DNA of 64,000 nt. It comes from Mycteria americana. Lineage: Eukaryota; Chordata; Aves; Ciconiiformes; Ciconiidae. The DNA is taken from assembly GCF_035582795.1 (NCBI RefSeq), contig NC_134367.1, positions 20,502,062 through 20,566,061 of the forward strand, in the 5' to 3' direction. Each line of letters starts with the position of its first letter. The stretch's first letter is position 1. This document shows, piece after piece, positions 16,101 to 26,018 of the stretch. A program made the translations under genes and the position numbers. The notes below the pieces were generated by a model. The model was not told the origin of the DNA. It made no database searches and saw only the letters and a program-made list of their open reading frames with translations.

Positions 16101-18687
16101 TACCATCAAGCACATCCTTAGCTTCAGTTTATTGACGTTCACGTTGTAATTTTGTGTGTAATGCTTATGTAAGATTGTAGTCTTTAAATTAAATATCTGT
16201 TTGGGAAAACATGATCAGGTAATTCAAGTAATAATGGAAAAATATAATCCTGAAAGACAGTAGTAGAGAACCAAACAAAAATATCTTCTATCTCCAGTGT
16301 CTTTGCCTGAGACTTTGTACGGAGTTAATGTTGTGTTAAAAGGCTGTTTGCTCCATCTTGATCCTTGCTGGCTTCTTTAATAGCATTTTTATGGTAATGC
16401 TCCCTTTGAATAGGTATTACAAGCTGGGTTGACAACTGGAAAACAAATGGCTGGAGAACAAGTTCAGGAGGAAGTGTAATAAATAAAGAAGATTTTGAAA
16501 GACTTGATAATCTATCAAAAGGCATAGAAATTCAGTGGGTAAGCACCTCATTTCTTATTCTTAATGACATCTTAAACACGCTTCTTGTAAAAACTTACAA
16601 GTATGACCATAACTAAGAATTTTATAGAGCATAATATTGTACATCCATAAGTAAAACCATAAATAAGAGAAGCTGCTTGTTTTATTTAAAGCAAGTAAGC
16701 AACATAACCTATGCTCTTGGAACCCGTATTTCATTTATTAAAATGCATGTTTATATTTGTTTTCTGTCTCTTGTTACTACTTAGAAAATGACTGCAATAA
16801 TTATTTTTAGTTTGTTAGTACTGTTAGTAGATGTAATTGCTGTTCCTGGAAATTTAAGCTTAAAACATAAGTGTGTCTTTCTGAGTCACAGCTGAATTTC
16901 TGGATTTGCTTTTCAGAACGCTTAAGATACTGGTTCATTGGTGTAACTCAGTTACATGAGTGTCTTTAAACTGGGAAAACTAAGAGAGTATAACCCCAAA
17001 TAAACTAACTCTAGTTTTCTGTACCTTAACTATGTTTTTTTCCAAGAAAACTGGGCACAGAAAGGTCTTTAAAATACCCATTTTTAACTTTTAAATTGTT
17101 TCACTCTCCAGTAAAGTAAAACAACTTCTATACAGGTAGTCCTGGTAAAATGTATTTTTTCTGTAACCTCTAACATCAGTGCTAAACATTGTAGGGGATA
17201 TCTTCCCTCCCCTCCTTCTAAACTTTACTCTAATTGTGGTATAAGACTACTGATTCTAGAATAAATCTCTGTACCACTGACTTAGTGGCTGCTATTGGCA
17301 TATTTATTGGGCTTCTGTCTACTCTGTAGAAAACAGGATGACTTAGATCTTTAATGTGCACTTTTTCTATGGGAAATCTATTGCAGATATTCTTCCATTC
17401 ATGTTGTTCTGTGTTCCAGCGTTGATGACTCCCTAAAACTAAGACCAAAGTTCAGCTGTCCTTGGAGTATTTTACGTAATAAAAAAAATTGTTGCATTAT
17501 GCATACTTCTTACACCTGACTCTCTTAAGCTTGGGAGGATTTTTATTTCAGGAGGAGCAATGTATGCATACACTTTAATCTGCCTGCTCCACCGTGGGGT
17601 CCTCCATGGGCTGCAGGGGACAACCTGCCTCACCATGTTGTTCACCAGGGGCTGCAGGGGAATCTCTGCTCGAGCACCTGGAGTACCTCCTCCCCCTCCT
17701 TCACTGACCTTGGTGTCTGCAGAGTTGTTGCTCTCACATATTCTCATTCCTCTCTCCAGCTGCTGTGCAGCATTTTTACCCTTTCTGAAATATGTTATCA
17801 TAGAGGAGCCACCAGCTTTGCCGATGGGCTCAGCTGTGTCCTGCGCTGGGTCCATTTTGGAGCTGGCTGGAACTGTCTCTCTCTGAGGCAGGGGCAGCCC
17901 CTGGTGTCTACTCACAGAGGCCACACCTGTAGTCCCCCACTCGGTACCAAAACCTTGCCATGTAAGCCTAATACCATCTCACACATGCTTCATGCTTGTC
18001 CCCTCTTGGATCTTGTCAAATAGCAAGCTTGATTTTCTTCCTCTCTTTCCTCTCCCACACTCCTCCACCCTTACTTCTGACAAGGGTGGGCTTAGGGTTG
18101 AAACTGTTTTCAGCTCCTAAGTGAAGGATGGACAGTTACGACATCTGAAAACTGAGAGATTCTTTTCATACCCTGTTTCTGTATCCTAAGTGAGTGCTGT
18201 AACCGCTGAGGCTGTTAGTGGAATAGAGGTCTCTGGCTTTCTGGGAAAAGATGAACTTGGTTTAAGCACTGAATGCAGGTAGGTTTTTCTCTCTCCTCTG
18301 AAAGTGGGAATTTTGAGTTGGAGCTGTTGTCTGCATTTCTTAAAGGCTAGGTTAGGTGGTCCTTATCCAGTTCACTACTTCCCATAAAGATGATTTTCAC
18401 AATTTGGCAAGACTTTCCTAGAGGAAGGGAGACCATGAACAATCCTGGGAAGAATGCATGAGGACTAAATGTGAGGAGAGGGCCTCTAAGGAGGTGCTAC
18501 TGTACTATGAATGAAAGGGTGTTGCGTGATCAGATTTCACGTATGTGCTTTTTTCTTGATTTCTTGCATATCTAACGCTCCTGTACTTTTGTCCTAACAG
18601 ATGCATATTCCTGGTCATGCTGGCTTCCAAGGAAATGAAGAAGCTGATAGACTAGCAAGAGAAGGAGCTAATAAACAAAAGTGCTGA
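10078..18687 (+). CDS. RNASEH1: RNASEH1 (ribonuclease H1), complete CDS of 293 aa
   Basis: RNase H1 cleaves the RNA strand of RNA:DNA hybrids. It is needed for mitochondrial DNA replication and for R-loop removal in the nucleus. Eight coding exons join in frame: 10078-10187, 10271-10395, 10971-11165, 11756-11855, 12339-12393, 13644-13728, 16414-16538 and 18601-18687 (882 bases with stop), the same length as the chicken protein as I recall it. Residues 1-20 look like a mitochondrial presequence; Met21 begins the shorter, presumably nuclear form. Residues 21-64 are the hybrid-binding domain (W37, F52, K53, K54), followed by a linker of about 80 residues. The catalytic domain carries the metal-binding set D152, E193, D217 and D281 plus H271, with the same spacing as human D145, E186, D210, D274 and H264. 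It appears intact. The last residue is Cys (KQKC). Confidence 0.98.
10271..10395 (+). CDS. RNASEH1: RNASEH1 exon 2 (end of hybrid-binding domain)
   Basis: The acceptor is TTGCAG|GGCGG after an intron of only 83 bases, and the donor CGGCAG|GTAGCT. It carries the F-K-K triplet (residues 52-54) and W62 of the hybrid-binding domain. Phase 1 at the end. Confidence 0.95.
10396..10970. other. RNASEH1 intron 2
   Basis: GC-rich at its start, AT-rich at its end. The 17-T run (10949-10965) lies directly before the exon 3 acceptor. No repeat is recognised. Confidence 0.7.
10971..11165 (+). CDS. RNASEH1: RNASEH1 exon 3 (linker)
   Basis: 195 bases encode the linker, including LCCNTCKR and YEQSTNEEH, both close to chicken. 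The acceptor is GGAAG after an uninterrupted run of 17 T (10949-10965). The donor is ATGG|GTGAGG; phase 1. Confidence 0.95.
11166..11755. other. RNASEH1 intron 3
   Basis: Unremarkable AT-rich intron; nothing recognised. Confidence 0.7.
11756..11855 (+). CDS. RNASEH1: RNASEH1 exon 4 (first catalytic Asp)
   Basis: It encodes [20 protein letters not shown] and onward to GPGHP, with catalytic D152 in YTDG. The acceptor is TTGTAG|GTGAC and the donor CTTT|GTAAGT; phase 2. Confidence 0.96.
11856..12338. other. RNASEH1 intron 4
   Basis: A run of about 20 T begins roughly 20 bases after the donor (around 11877-11896). Nothing else is recognised. Confidence 0.7.
12339..12393 (+). CDS. RNASEH1: RNASEH1 exon 5 (catalytic Glu)
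   Basis: A 55-base exon, too short to show as an open frame, encoding [18 protein letters not shown] with catalytic E193. The acceptor is ACACAG|AAATAC and the donor CAT|GTAAGT; phase 0. Confidence 0.95.
12394..13643. other. RNASEH1 intron 5
   Basis: It contains the short CR1 fragment at 12644-12744. Around 13475-13495 TTTTGGGAACCTCTG resembles a hAT-type terminal repeat, but no partner end was found. Confidence 0.6.
12644..12744 (+). mobile_element. CR1 LINE, minimal 3'-end fragment
   Basis: About 100 bases match the last 100 bases of the young CR1 copies at 4070 and 34 kb nearly base for base, ending ATATGATTCTGTG. Severe 5' truncation leaves only the 3' UTR and the last few codons. It lies within RNASEH1 intron 5 in the sense direction. 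Confidence 0.92.
13644..13728 (+). CDS. RNASEH1: RNASEH1 exon 6 (second catalytic Asp)
   Basis: It encodes [16 protein letters not shown] then [12 protein letters not shown], with catalytic D217 in YTDS. The acceptor is CTTAAG|GCTGCC and the donor AATG|GTAAGT; phase 1. Confidence 0.95.
13729..16413. other. RNASEH1 intron 6
   Basis: 2.7 kb. It holds T/G-rich low-complexity blocks at about 14478-14505 and 15215-15300; the latter contains TGGGGGGGGTGGGG. No exon or dated repeat is recognised. Confidence 0.6.
16414..16538 (+). CDS. RNASEH1: RNASEH1 exon 7
   Basis: It encodes [20 protein letters not shown] and onward to GIEIQW, the basic substrate-handling region. The acceptor is GAATAG|GTATTA and the donor CAGTGG|GTAAGC; phase 0. 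Confidence 0.96.
16539..18600. other. RNASEH1 intron 7
   Basis: 2.1 kb, with an interspersed repeat at about 17545-17955. Otherwise nothing is recognised. Confidence 0.6.
17545..17955 (-). repeat. Old interspersed repeat, possibly LTR-derived
   Basis: A 0.4 kb block of moderate GC content resembles a dispersed avian repeat that I recall from other bird loci; the landmark GGCAAGGTTTTGGTACCG lies on the minus strand. It reads as the non-coding end piece of an old LTR-type element. It looks diverged and broken, with no internal genes. Family assignment is uncertain and the ends are approximate. Confidence 0.35.
18601..18687 (+). CDS. RNASEH1: RNASEH1 exon 8 (C-terminal, stop)
   Basis: It encodes [20 protein letters not shown] then EGANKQKC and TGA at 18685-18687. 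H271 and catalytic D281 are present. The acceptor is CTAACAG|ATGCAT. Confidence 0.97.
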   Translation: MHIPGHAGFQGNEEADRLAREGANKQKC

Positions 18688-19080
18688 CATACTGGGACTA
18701 GAGACTGTTGCAGGGGGAGGAAAAGGACTAACATCAATCACAGAGACAACTTGAACTGCTGTAATTGTTTTGGAGTTGAACTTTGAACTGTACTTCTTTC
18801 TGGCCTGAAGTGTTAAACCTATACCAACTTCTGGAGAGAAAAAAACCCACACTTTCTTCTACACCGTTTGTTTTACAATCAAGTCAATATTCAGTTGATG
18901 ATATAGAATGTTTGCTTTTTCTCCATCTTACTGAAGGGCCGTGGTCAGTGTTTTTAGCTGTCTTGTAGACTTCTGAATTCACTGTAAAGACAGACCTCTG
19001 AAGAAGTAATATTAGATCTTTATCCTAAGTGTTCTGTATCTTCCTCTTAGTGAAATAAATTAATTTTTTGTACAGAGGTA
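18688..19080 (+). other. RNASEH1: RNASEH1 3' UTR
   Basis: Short 3' UTR inferred from the stop at 18687 and the AATAAA at 19054-19059. No repeat is seen in it. Confidence 0.6.
19054..19059 (+). terminator. RNASEH1: Polyadenylation signal AATAAA for RNASEH1
   Basis: Canonical hexamer 367 bases after the RNASEH1 stop, followed by T- and GT-containing sequence. Cleavage is expected about 15-25 bases downstream. Confidence 0.7.
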
Positions 19081-20960
19081 TATATTAACAGCCCAAAATA
19101 GTTGGGGGCGGATGGACTTTGGGGTTGGCTGTTTTGGTAAGAGGTCAGTGACCTAACACTGAGATGTCCATTAATATGCTTTGGCATTCTGGTACTAGCA
19201 AAAACCGCTCTACAGATGGGCTTGTAACACCCACCTGTGCCTCACAATATCATCAGTTACAGCACCTGTAGATTTCTTTATAATGTTACTTACTTTGCAA
19301 GGTAGCATGAACAAACTAAAAAGCCAGGTCACAAGGAAGCTTGAACAATTAATTTTTACTGTTCTCTCTCTAGCTGCTTAATGTCCAAGCTCTTTGTTTC
19401 TGGCTTCCTGTTTCCATTAAGTAATTTTTTATGCATAGTGGTTCTCATTAGCATTGTTAGTTCCTCTTCAGTGTTGTCCCAAAGGTAGTAATTGGCCATT
19501 TTATCTGAAATGGAACTGGAAGATGATCAGTTTCTCCAGATCTTCTGAATGTCAAGTGTTTTACTTCATTTTTTCCAGTCAGTGGTGAGATTAGTGGAAT
19601 GGCTAATGTGCACTTGAATTAGAGAGTAATTACCAGTAATCAACATAGTTTTATTTTCTATGCATCTGTATGGGGAAGAGCAAACAGGTTTGGTGTATTA
19701 TCTTTGTCAATTTCTTTGCAAGGTACCTTCATACCATTGAATAATAGGGCCTAAGCTAGAAGTCACTGAATTGTTTTTGTATTTTAGTTGCTCTACAGAA
19801 TGGTAGAGCTGCTGAAGCTTGATTTCTTAATAGTTGTCATGCATTATATCATCTTTACTGAGGCAAAGTATGAGCTCTTATGTATTTAGAGTCACATGAA
19901 TTGATAGAATGAGGAATCTGGCTAGCTAGTAGTCAATAGATGAGTGAGGGTTTTTTATTTGTTTTCTCTCATCCAAAACTGCACAGTAAAGCTCATCTAG
20001 GGGTAAGGTAGTGCACAGATTAGATTTTCCCCTCTGCTTCTTTTTTATATATGCACACACTTATCCATCTGATTGTTTATTGTAGAAGTTTGGCTTGAAG
20101 GAAAACACCCCATCATCCCTGATCAGATCTCTAGTCCAGGCAGAACAGTGTGACAAATAACGTACTGAAGAGGTGGCATTTAATAATCTGCCTATCGCAC
20201 ATCTCCAGTTAAACATGTAGATCCTATTTACTGTATGGAAATCTGTATTTTTTGAAGCTGGAGCTTTGGAAAAAAAGTGTAGATAATGGTGGGTAGATCA
20301 TAACATCAGCGTGGTACTGAATTTAAGCAACCTTACTACCTGAATCTAATAGGTAGATCATAATAGGAAATCTAATAGGAAAGAGTTTTATGTTAATTTG
20401 ATACCAATGTTTATCACTCTTACTCTGGAAATTCAGGACAAAAGAAAGCTGAGAGGAAAGTTACAAGATTAAGGCTGATTAAAGGATGGAAAGCAAATAA
20501 TACTTCTCAACAGGACTTAACAGGGGCTTGAGGACCCACAGAGGATGTTGGCTGCTCGAGCCATTCTTTTCAGGGAACTGAAACTTCAGGAGTATTGGTA
20601 TTTACTTCAGGGTATTGGCATTTAGCAGCCATGACATTCAGTGGATAGGCATGGAACTTCTGGCTGGATTTGTATGTGCTTCTAAAGATGTGGGCAATAC
20701 CAGCATTAGACCAGCTTACCTGTAATGTTACGGGACTTGCAATTAAATTTTATCCAGATTCGATAGCCAGTAGTGCTTATACATTGAATACTAGACATAA
20801 AAGGGATCTGGTAACATTTCTAAGAACCTGAGAAATAAGACATTTTGGGAAGTACAAAACTCTCTTTTTGGGAAGAAAAACACTTAAGGAGGGATTGTTT
20901 CTTTTTCATTTGGTTCTCCATCCTTACATTGTGTTTAGCTGGCTGTTGATTTATTTACCA
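19081..20960. other. Spacer between RNASEH1 and ADI1
   Basis: 1.9 kb of AT-rich sequence with no gene or clear repeat. Confidence 0.6.
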
Positions 20961-20963
20961 TGT

Positions 20964-21105
20964 AGAATCGCAGAACTGTGGAGGCTGGAGGGGACTGCTG
21001 TAGTGCGTCTTGTCCACCACGGCTCGAGCAGGTCACGCAGGATGTATCTCCACAGATGGAGACAACACAAGCTTTCTGGGCAGCATGTCTGACTGCTGCT
21101 CTTCC
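20964..21105 (-). mobile_element. CR1 LINE, old 3' fragment
   Basis: It reads as the reverse complement of a CR1 end: GAATCGCAGAACTGTGGAGG, then AGGGGACTGC, then a degraded AGCAGGTCACGCAGGATG ... TCTCCACAGATGGAGAC segment. Strongly diverged. Confidence 0.7.
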
Positions 21106-21429
21106 CCTTTTTTTTTTTCCTAATTTATTTTTTTATTTGTCCATATTGTGGGATTGCAGTGCAGGTCTTTGAGGCTGAGACTTACCGGTAAGTTCAGTCA
21201 GATCATTACTGCCAGGGCAGACTAGATGTAAACACAATTGCTGTTGAAGTTAGGCGCGATGTGTGCTGTAAGCAGTGCGTTACCCGAGGGGGCTTGTGGG
21301 TTGAGAAGCCCCTTGCCCTAGCAGATCTCTTGCAGGGAGAGTCTCATCAGCTGTGCCGTTGGGCCGAAAGCTGTACACTAAAGTAACAGCTGCGCCTGCT
21401 ATGCAGTGCACCCCGTTCGGCATATTTTG

Positions 21430-22015
21430 AGTTGCAAATGGCGCCCGTGCAAGGCTCTCCCCATAGGCTGGCTGTGCGGGGCCGGTCCCGGCCCCGGCCC
21501 CGGCCCCTCCAGCCCCGCCGGGGCGGGCCGCTCCCGCCCGGCCCGGCCCAGCGGAGCGGGGCGCCCGGCGCGGGATGGTGGAGGCCTGGTACATGGACGA
21601 GTCCCAGGAGGACCAGCGGGCGCCCCACCGCCTGCGGCCCAACCGCGCCGTCAGCCTGGAGCAGCTGCGCCGCCTCGGCGTCGCCTACCGCAAGGTAAGC
21701 GCGGCGGGGCGGGGGGAGCCGCCGCGGGCGGCGCGGCGCTGCGGTAGGGCCCGGCGCTGACAGGGGCCGAGCGGGGGCCTGGAGGCGGCGGCGCCTCAGG
21801 CCTGCCCCGACACCCGCCGGGACGGGGAGAGCCCTGCGGGCGGGGAGCAGGCCCGGGGTGGTGCTCGGCCAAGGAGCTTGGCGGCAGGTGCCGCACGGCG
21901 CTGCCGAGCCCGGGAGAGGGGGAGGCCGCAGGAGGGGCCCCAGGCGGTGTCCCTGCGGGGGTGGGCCGGTGCAGGCAGGTGCGGCGAGGCCGGCACACCT
22001 TCTGTACCTATGGCA
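21430..22015. promoter_or_regulatory. ADI1: CpG island / promoter of ADI1
   Basis: GC- and CpG-rich, covering exon 1 and the first part of intron 1. A YY1-like CAAATGGCGCC lies at about 21434-21444. From 21487 to 21507 CCC, CCCC, CCCC and CCCC are spaced by GG, a GGGGCC-type repeat on the minus strand. The long open frames on both strands here (up to 244 codons, minus, 21347-22081) are stop-poor GC-rich shadow. Confidence 0.75.
21575..21694 (+). CDS. ADI1: ADI1 exon 1 (residues 1-40)
   Basis: It runs from ATG (context GGGATGG) to AAG|GTAAGC and encodes [10 protein letters not shown]...GVAYRK. Phase 0. Confidence 0.96.
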
Positions 22016-25000
22016 GCTAACAGCTACCCCGGGAGTGACCTGCCCCTCCGCCGACACTCCTGACAACTCGGGTTTTTCCATGTTAGTGTCCTCAATTGCA
22101 TCTGAAGCAATTGTGTCTGAATACGTTTATTTTTTTTTTTCCTGACTAATTTTTAGTTGGATGCTGATAACTATGAGACTGATCCGTGTCTGAAGGAGAT
22201 TCGGAGAGCAGAAAATTATTCTTGGATGGATATAGTAACCATACATAAAGACAAGCTTCCAAATTATGAGGAAAAGGTATGCAAGTCTTTGCTTTGAATG
22301 AGGGTCTGCAGGCTGAAGTCTACCGCTAGAGTGTGCAGCCAGCTTCTCAACACCTGCACGCCCTGAGCAGGGGCACAAAGATGAGGTTTCCACGTGTAAA
22401 ATACATCCTGTACTGAAGTCCTTAACGTTAAAAAAGCAGTTTTTATATTATTTTAAAAATAGCAGAGGTCTTTTGCTTCTGTAGATTGCCTTCCAAGGTT
22501 TTAAGGATAGTTTCCATCACTGTGTCATTTCAAAACTAAGATTCCTACCAGCAGAGCCCTGCTGATGCTGACCTGTCCTCAGAGAGCCTTCCCGGGATGA
22601 AGGCAGGCAGTTGCCAGCTGGACATATGCTTCAAAAGCTGGAACATCCTAATGGCTGCTTGCAAAATATGTCTTTTCAAAGTGAATGTTAACCTTGTGGA
22701 ATCGGAGGGACACATTCCCCATACAAACCATTTTTTTACTGTGGGAAGCTGGTACCTTGGCTGTTTCATAACGGCTGAATGCAAATGGTGCCAGGCTCTC
22801 AGGTGAGCCTCCTTAGAAGGAGCTTTCTCCTCCCGGTCTCTGGGTGCTGGTGTGCTGCTCTGACCTGAGGACAGCAACCCAGTGGCACTTCCATATTTTC
22901 ATTAAATTTCCATTTACCAGTTTGTTTTAAGCCCATTGTGTTATACTGGTTTTTAAATTGATAAGAAGGTGAATTAGGTAGTAACTCAGGTTGCCTGGGT
23001 GGGCTCTACCTGACACACAGATGGGCTGTGATTGACAGGGCGTATGGACTTTTGCTCATCTTGCTGTGCTGGGTCAGTTCTGGCTAAAGGACACCTGCAC
23101 TAGTGTGGCCCAACAGCATCCAGGCCTGAGCAGGTGATAGTACCTGGCATTGCAGTCAGCTGCTCAGGTCTAACCTGCTCAGGTCTCTGTTAATTGGACC
23201 TTTAAAGCATGTTTTGTTGCGTGCTGTGAAATGTACAAAGAATTCACCATTCTGGAAAAAATGAGAATGTTGCTGCTGCTGCCTGGGAGGAGAGAGCCTA
23301 CAGCTGGGGCTCACTGTGTGGGGGCAGGCATGACATGCTGTTTGCGTCAGATTGCCATAGATGGGCCATGTTTGGCAATAACTGCATTTTCACATAGAGT
23401 TGTAGTAGCCTGTGGGGCTAATTCAACCCTACACCAGTGTAAAAGAGGGGGGGTAATCCGTAGCTCTGTTTTATTTTTGCATGTCAGGGAAAAAAAGGCA
23501 GAAAATGATCAAACTGAACAATTGCGAGGACCAAATCCTGTGGTGGGAAGCTTTACCCACCTGTCAAACGGGTGTAAGCATTACTGTTATTCAGAGACTG
23601 GTTATGTGCAGCTATAGCTGCTGTTTCTTGTCAGAGAAATTCCTCTCTTCCAAAGGAAATGTAGCAGCCTACTTAGAAGTGTCCTGAGACAGGGTCTGGC
23701 TGGCTGGATTGGCCATTTTAACCATGTTGGTCTCATCTGTTAGTTAAATCACTGCGCAGTTATCCTCTGAAAGCCTTTGTCTGCATTGCCACATGTTTCT
23801 ACCAGATTTCTTTGCAGTTTTTCTGTATTCAGTAGTTTTAAGAGATACTTGCTATTCCTAGATAAAAACGTTTTATGAAGAACACTTACATCTAGACGAT
23901 GAAATTCGCTACATCTTAGATGGATCTGGCTATTTTGATGTTCGAGACAAGGATGACAAATGGATCCGGATTTCCATGGAAAAAGGAGACATGATAACCC
24001 TCCCTGCCGGCATATATCACCGATTTACACTGGATGAGAATGTATGTTGTTATAGATTACTGTAAATTTTGATGACAAATCCATGTGAGTATATATCACA
24101 TTAGTAACTACATGCCCTGAGACTTGCAGTTCATTAGCAAAACATATTAAATATGAAGTAGGAATTTGAAAAATACTAAATAATTCACAGCATCTGAACC
24201 TTTCATCTCTAGGTCACAAATCCAGCTTCCTCTCGTCAGCTGTAACTGCAAGTCATTGCCACGTGATATCCATAGCATATCTTCTGTGACAGCGGCGTGA
24301 GAGCCAGGCCCTGCGGCTGTCCCTCCCACAATTGCCCCTGCTGTCAGTTGAGGTGGAGATGGTGTAGATGGATCCTTCTGTGTTGCCTTGTTGTGTATCT
24401 TCGTGGGGATAGACAGAGCATACCTGTGTCCAGCAGTGATATTTTTCAAGAGTGCTGAATTCACCTTCAGGGAAGGAGGGATTTAAGGGTCCAGAGCCAC
24501 TACTGGCAGCTAGCGTGTGCCAGACTGGATGCTGGCTTCACAGGAGCTGACCTGCTTTCAGAGTGTATTTTTGGCAATGGGATTGTGAGATTGGCACACG
24601 TAGTCCTATGTGTGTGCCTTTACTTGTGGGCTTTTATAAATATGTTTGTAATCTCAGCATTACCCCTGGAAAATGGGGAAATGTGTGCTGTCTCCTGTGT
24701 GGCAAAATCCCATCTCTGGCGTAGTTATGAGAATGGTATAATTTTGAATCAGCTGTCCAGATAACAGTTATCGTATGTGTAAAAAAGGGACATGCTCCTT
24801 TGGTGAAAAACCTGACTTTTCGTGTCTGCATCTTGAGATCCACAGTGAATCAGCTACAATTGCTAGTTTAAGGCTTTTTCTTTATATAGACAAAATGTCA
24901 GGGGTTATGGCTTGAATCTGCAAGAAGTCTTAAATGTTTGTCCCCTTCAGGAACTTTAGTCCAGAAGTGACATGTTCAAAGTAAATTCTTTAGGTGCTTC

Positions 25001-25915
25001 TACAACTTTGCATTTTGCAGCTAAGTTCTTTAGGTACCTAATTTTACTCTTGATGTTGCTGAGCTCCTGTGTGCAAGATAAGAACTTAACAGTGTTTACA
25101 GAATAGGTAGGATGTAAACCTGTAGCGTAGTGGACAGAAGAGGAGAGGAGAGTTCCCCATAATTCGGTGGCTGGAGCACTTCTGTGGGATGTAAAATGCC
25201 ATTTTCTGCTGCCACAGCTGTACCTCGCACCTGGCATACTTTTGGTTAGCTGGTGGCTGGGGCTGTTCCTTTTCCTTTTGGAATCTGGAGACTTTTCACT
25301 TCCCATAGCATTATTTTTGGGCTAGTTTATGCACTCCCCATTCAGCTTTTATGGCTGTCACTTTGAAGCCTCTGGTATTCCTGTCATTGTGTAGCCATCT
25401 TGGGTATTTTGATTCCTGTTGTTTAACTAAGCAAATAGGATTTCGATGCTGCATTGCTCGGTATTGCGGATCCAGCGCAAAATGATTTGCATGAGACAGG
25501 ATTTTTTTTTTGGTTTCTTTGAAACAGGGAGAAGCACCATCTCTGCCCCGAGCTGGAGGTGCTGGTTGTGACACAATATATCACTGCATAGGTGCAAAAT
25601 CTCCCACTGCAGTAGCTGGGAGCAGGAACAGCAGCATAGTGGTACAATTTTCTGGAACACATGAAGCTTTCATTCCATCTTGAACTGGTTTCAAAAATTG
25701 CTGCAGAAGTGCAAATGAAACCATTAACTTCAGAATTAAGATCCCATGGAAAGGAGCTCTTAAATTACTTGTGACTTCTTGTTCTTTGACAGAATTATGT
25801 GAAGGCAATGAGGCTCTTCGTTGGAGAACCTGTCTGGACAGCATACAACAGGCCGGCTGATGATTTTCCTGCTCGGAAACAGTATATGAAGTTTTTGGCT
25901 GAAGAAGCACAGTAA
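21575..25915 (+). CDS. ADI1: ADI1 (acireductone dioxygenase), complete CDS of 180 aa
   Basis: A cupin-fold enzyme of the methionine salvage pathway. With Fe2+ it oxidises the acireductone made from methylthioadenosine to the keto acid precursor of methionine and formate; with Ni2+ the family makes an off-pathway product and CO. The mammalian protein also binds the MT1-MMP cytoplasmic tail. Four coding exons, 21575-21694, 22157-22276, 23862-24041 and 25793-25915, are all phase 0 and give 40+40+60+40 residues; human has 179. Metal ligands H88, H90 and E94 (EEHLHLDDE) and H133 (AGIYHRF) are all present. ATG 21575 starts [15 protein letters not shown] as in vertebrate orthologues. It looks intact and lies 2.5 kb downstream of RNASEH1 on the same strand. 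Confidence 0.98.
22157..22276 (+). CDS. ADI1: ADI1 exon 2 (residues 41-80)
   Basis: It encodes [20 protein letters not shown] then YSWMDIV to NYEEK. The acceptor is TTTTAG|TTGGAT and the donor AAAAG|GTATGC; phase 0. Confidence 0.97.
22277..23861. other. ADI1 intron 2
   Basis: 1.6 kb with nothing recognised. A 128-codon open frame (23231-23617, plus) has no recognisable family and no splice context. Confidence 0.6.
23862..24041 (+). CDS. ADI1: ADI1 exon 3 (metal-binding core, residues 81-140)
   Basis: It carries all four metal ligands (H88, H90, E94, H133). The acceptor is TCCTAG|ATAAAA and the donor GAGAAT|GTATGT; phase 0. Confidence 0.97.
24042..25792. other. ADI1 intron 3
   Basis: 1.75 kb with nothing recognised. 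Minus-strand open frames of about 80-118 codons look fortuitous. Confidence 0.6.
25793..25915 (+). CDS. ADI1: ADI1 exon 4 (residues 141-180, stop)
   Basis: It encodes [20 protein letters not shown] then [11 protein letters not shown] to EEAQ and TAA at 25913-25915. The acceptor is TTGACAG|AATTAT. Confidence 0.97.
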   Translation, partial: NYVKAMRLFVGEPVWTAYNRPADDFPARKQYMKFLAEEAQ

Positions 25916-26018
25916 TGGTGTCTGAGACCTGACACATGGAACAGCCTGAAGCCCTGTCAGAATAAGTGTGATTGGTAGCTTTTCACTGATTAGACTTATT
26001 CTATTTACATGTACACTT

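Noticed and set aside
21347-22081. A 244-codon minus-strand open frame opposite ADI1 exon 1
   Set aside because: Low-complexity GC-island shadow; the real gene is on the plus strand with conserved protein and splice sites.
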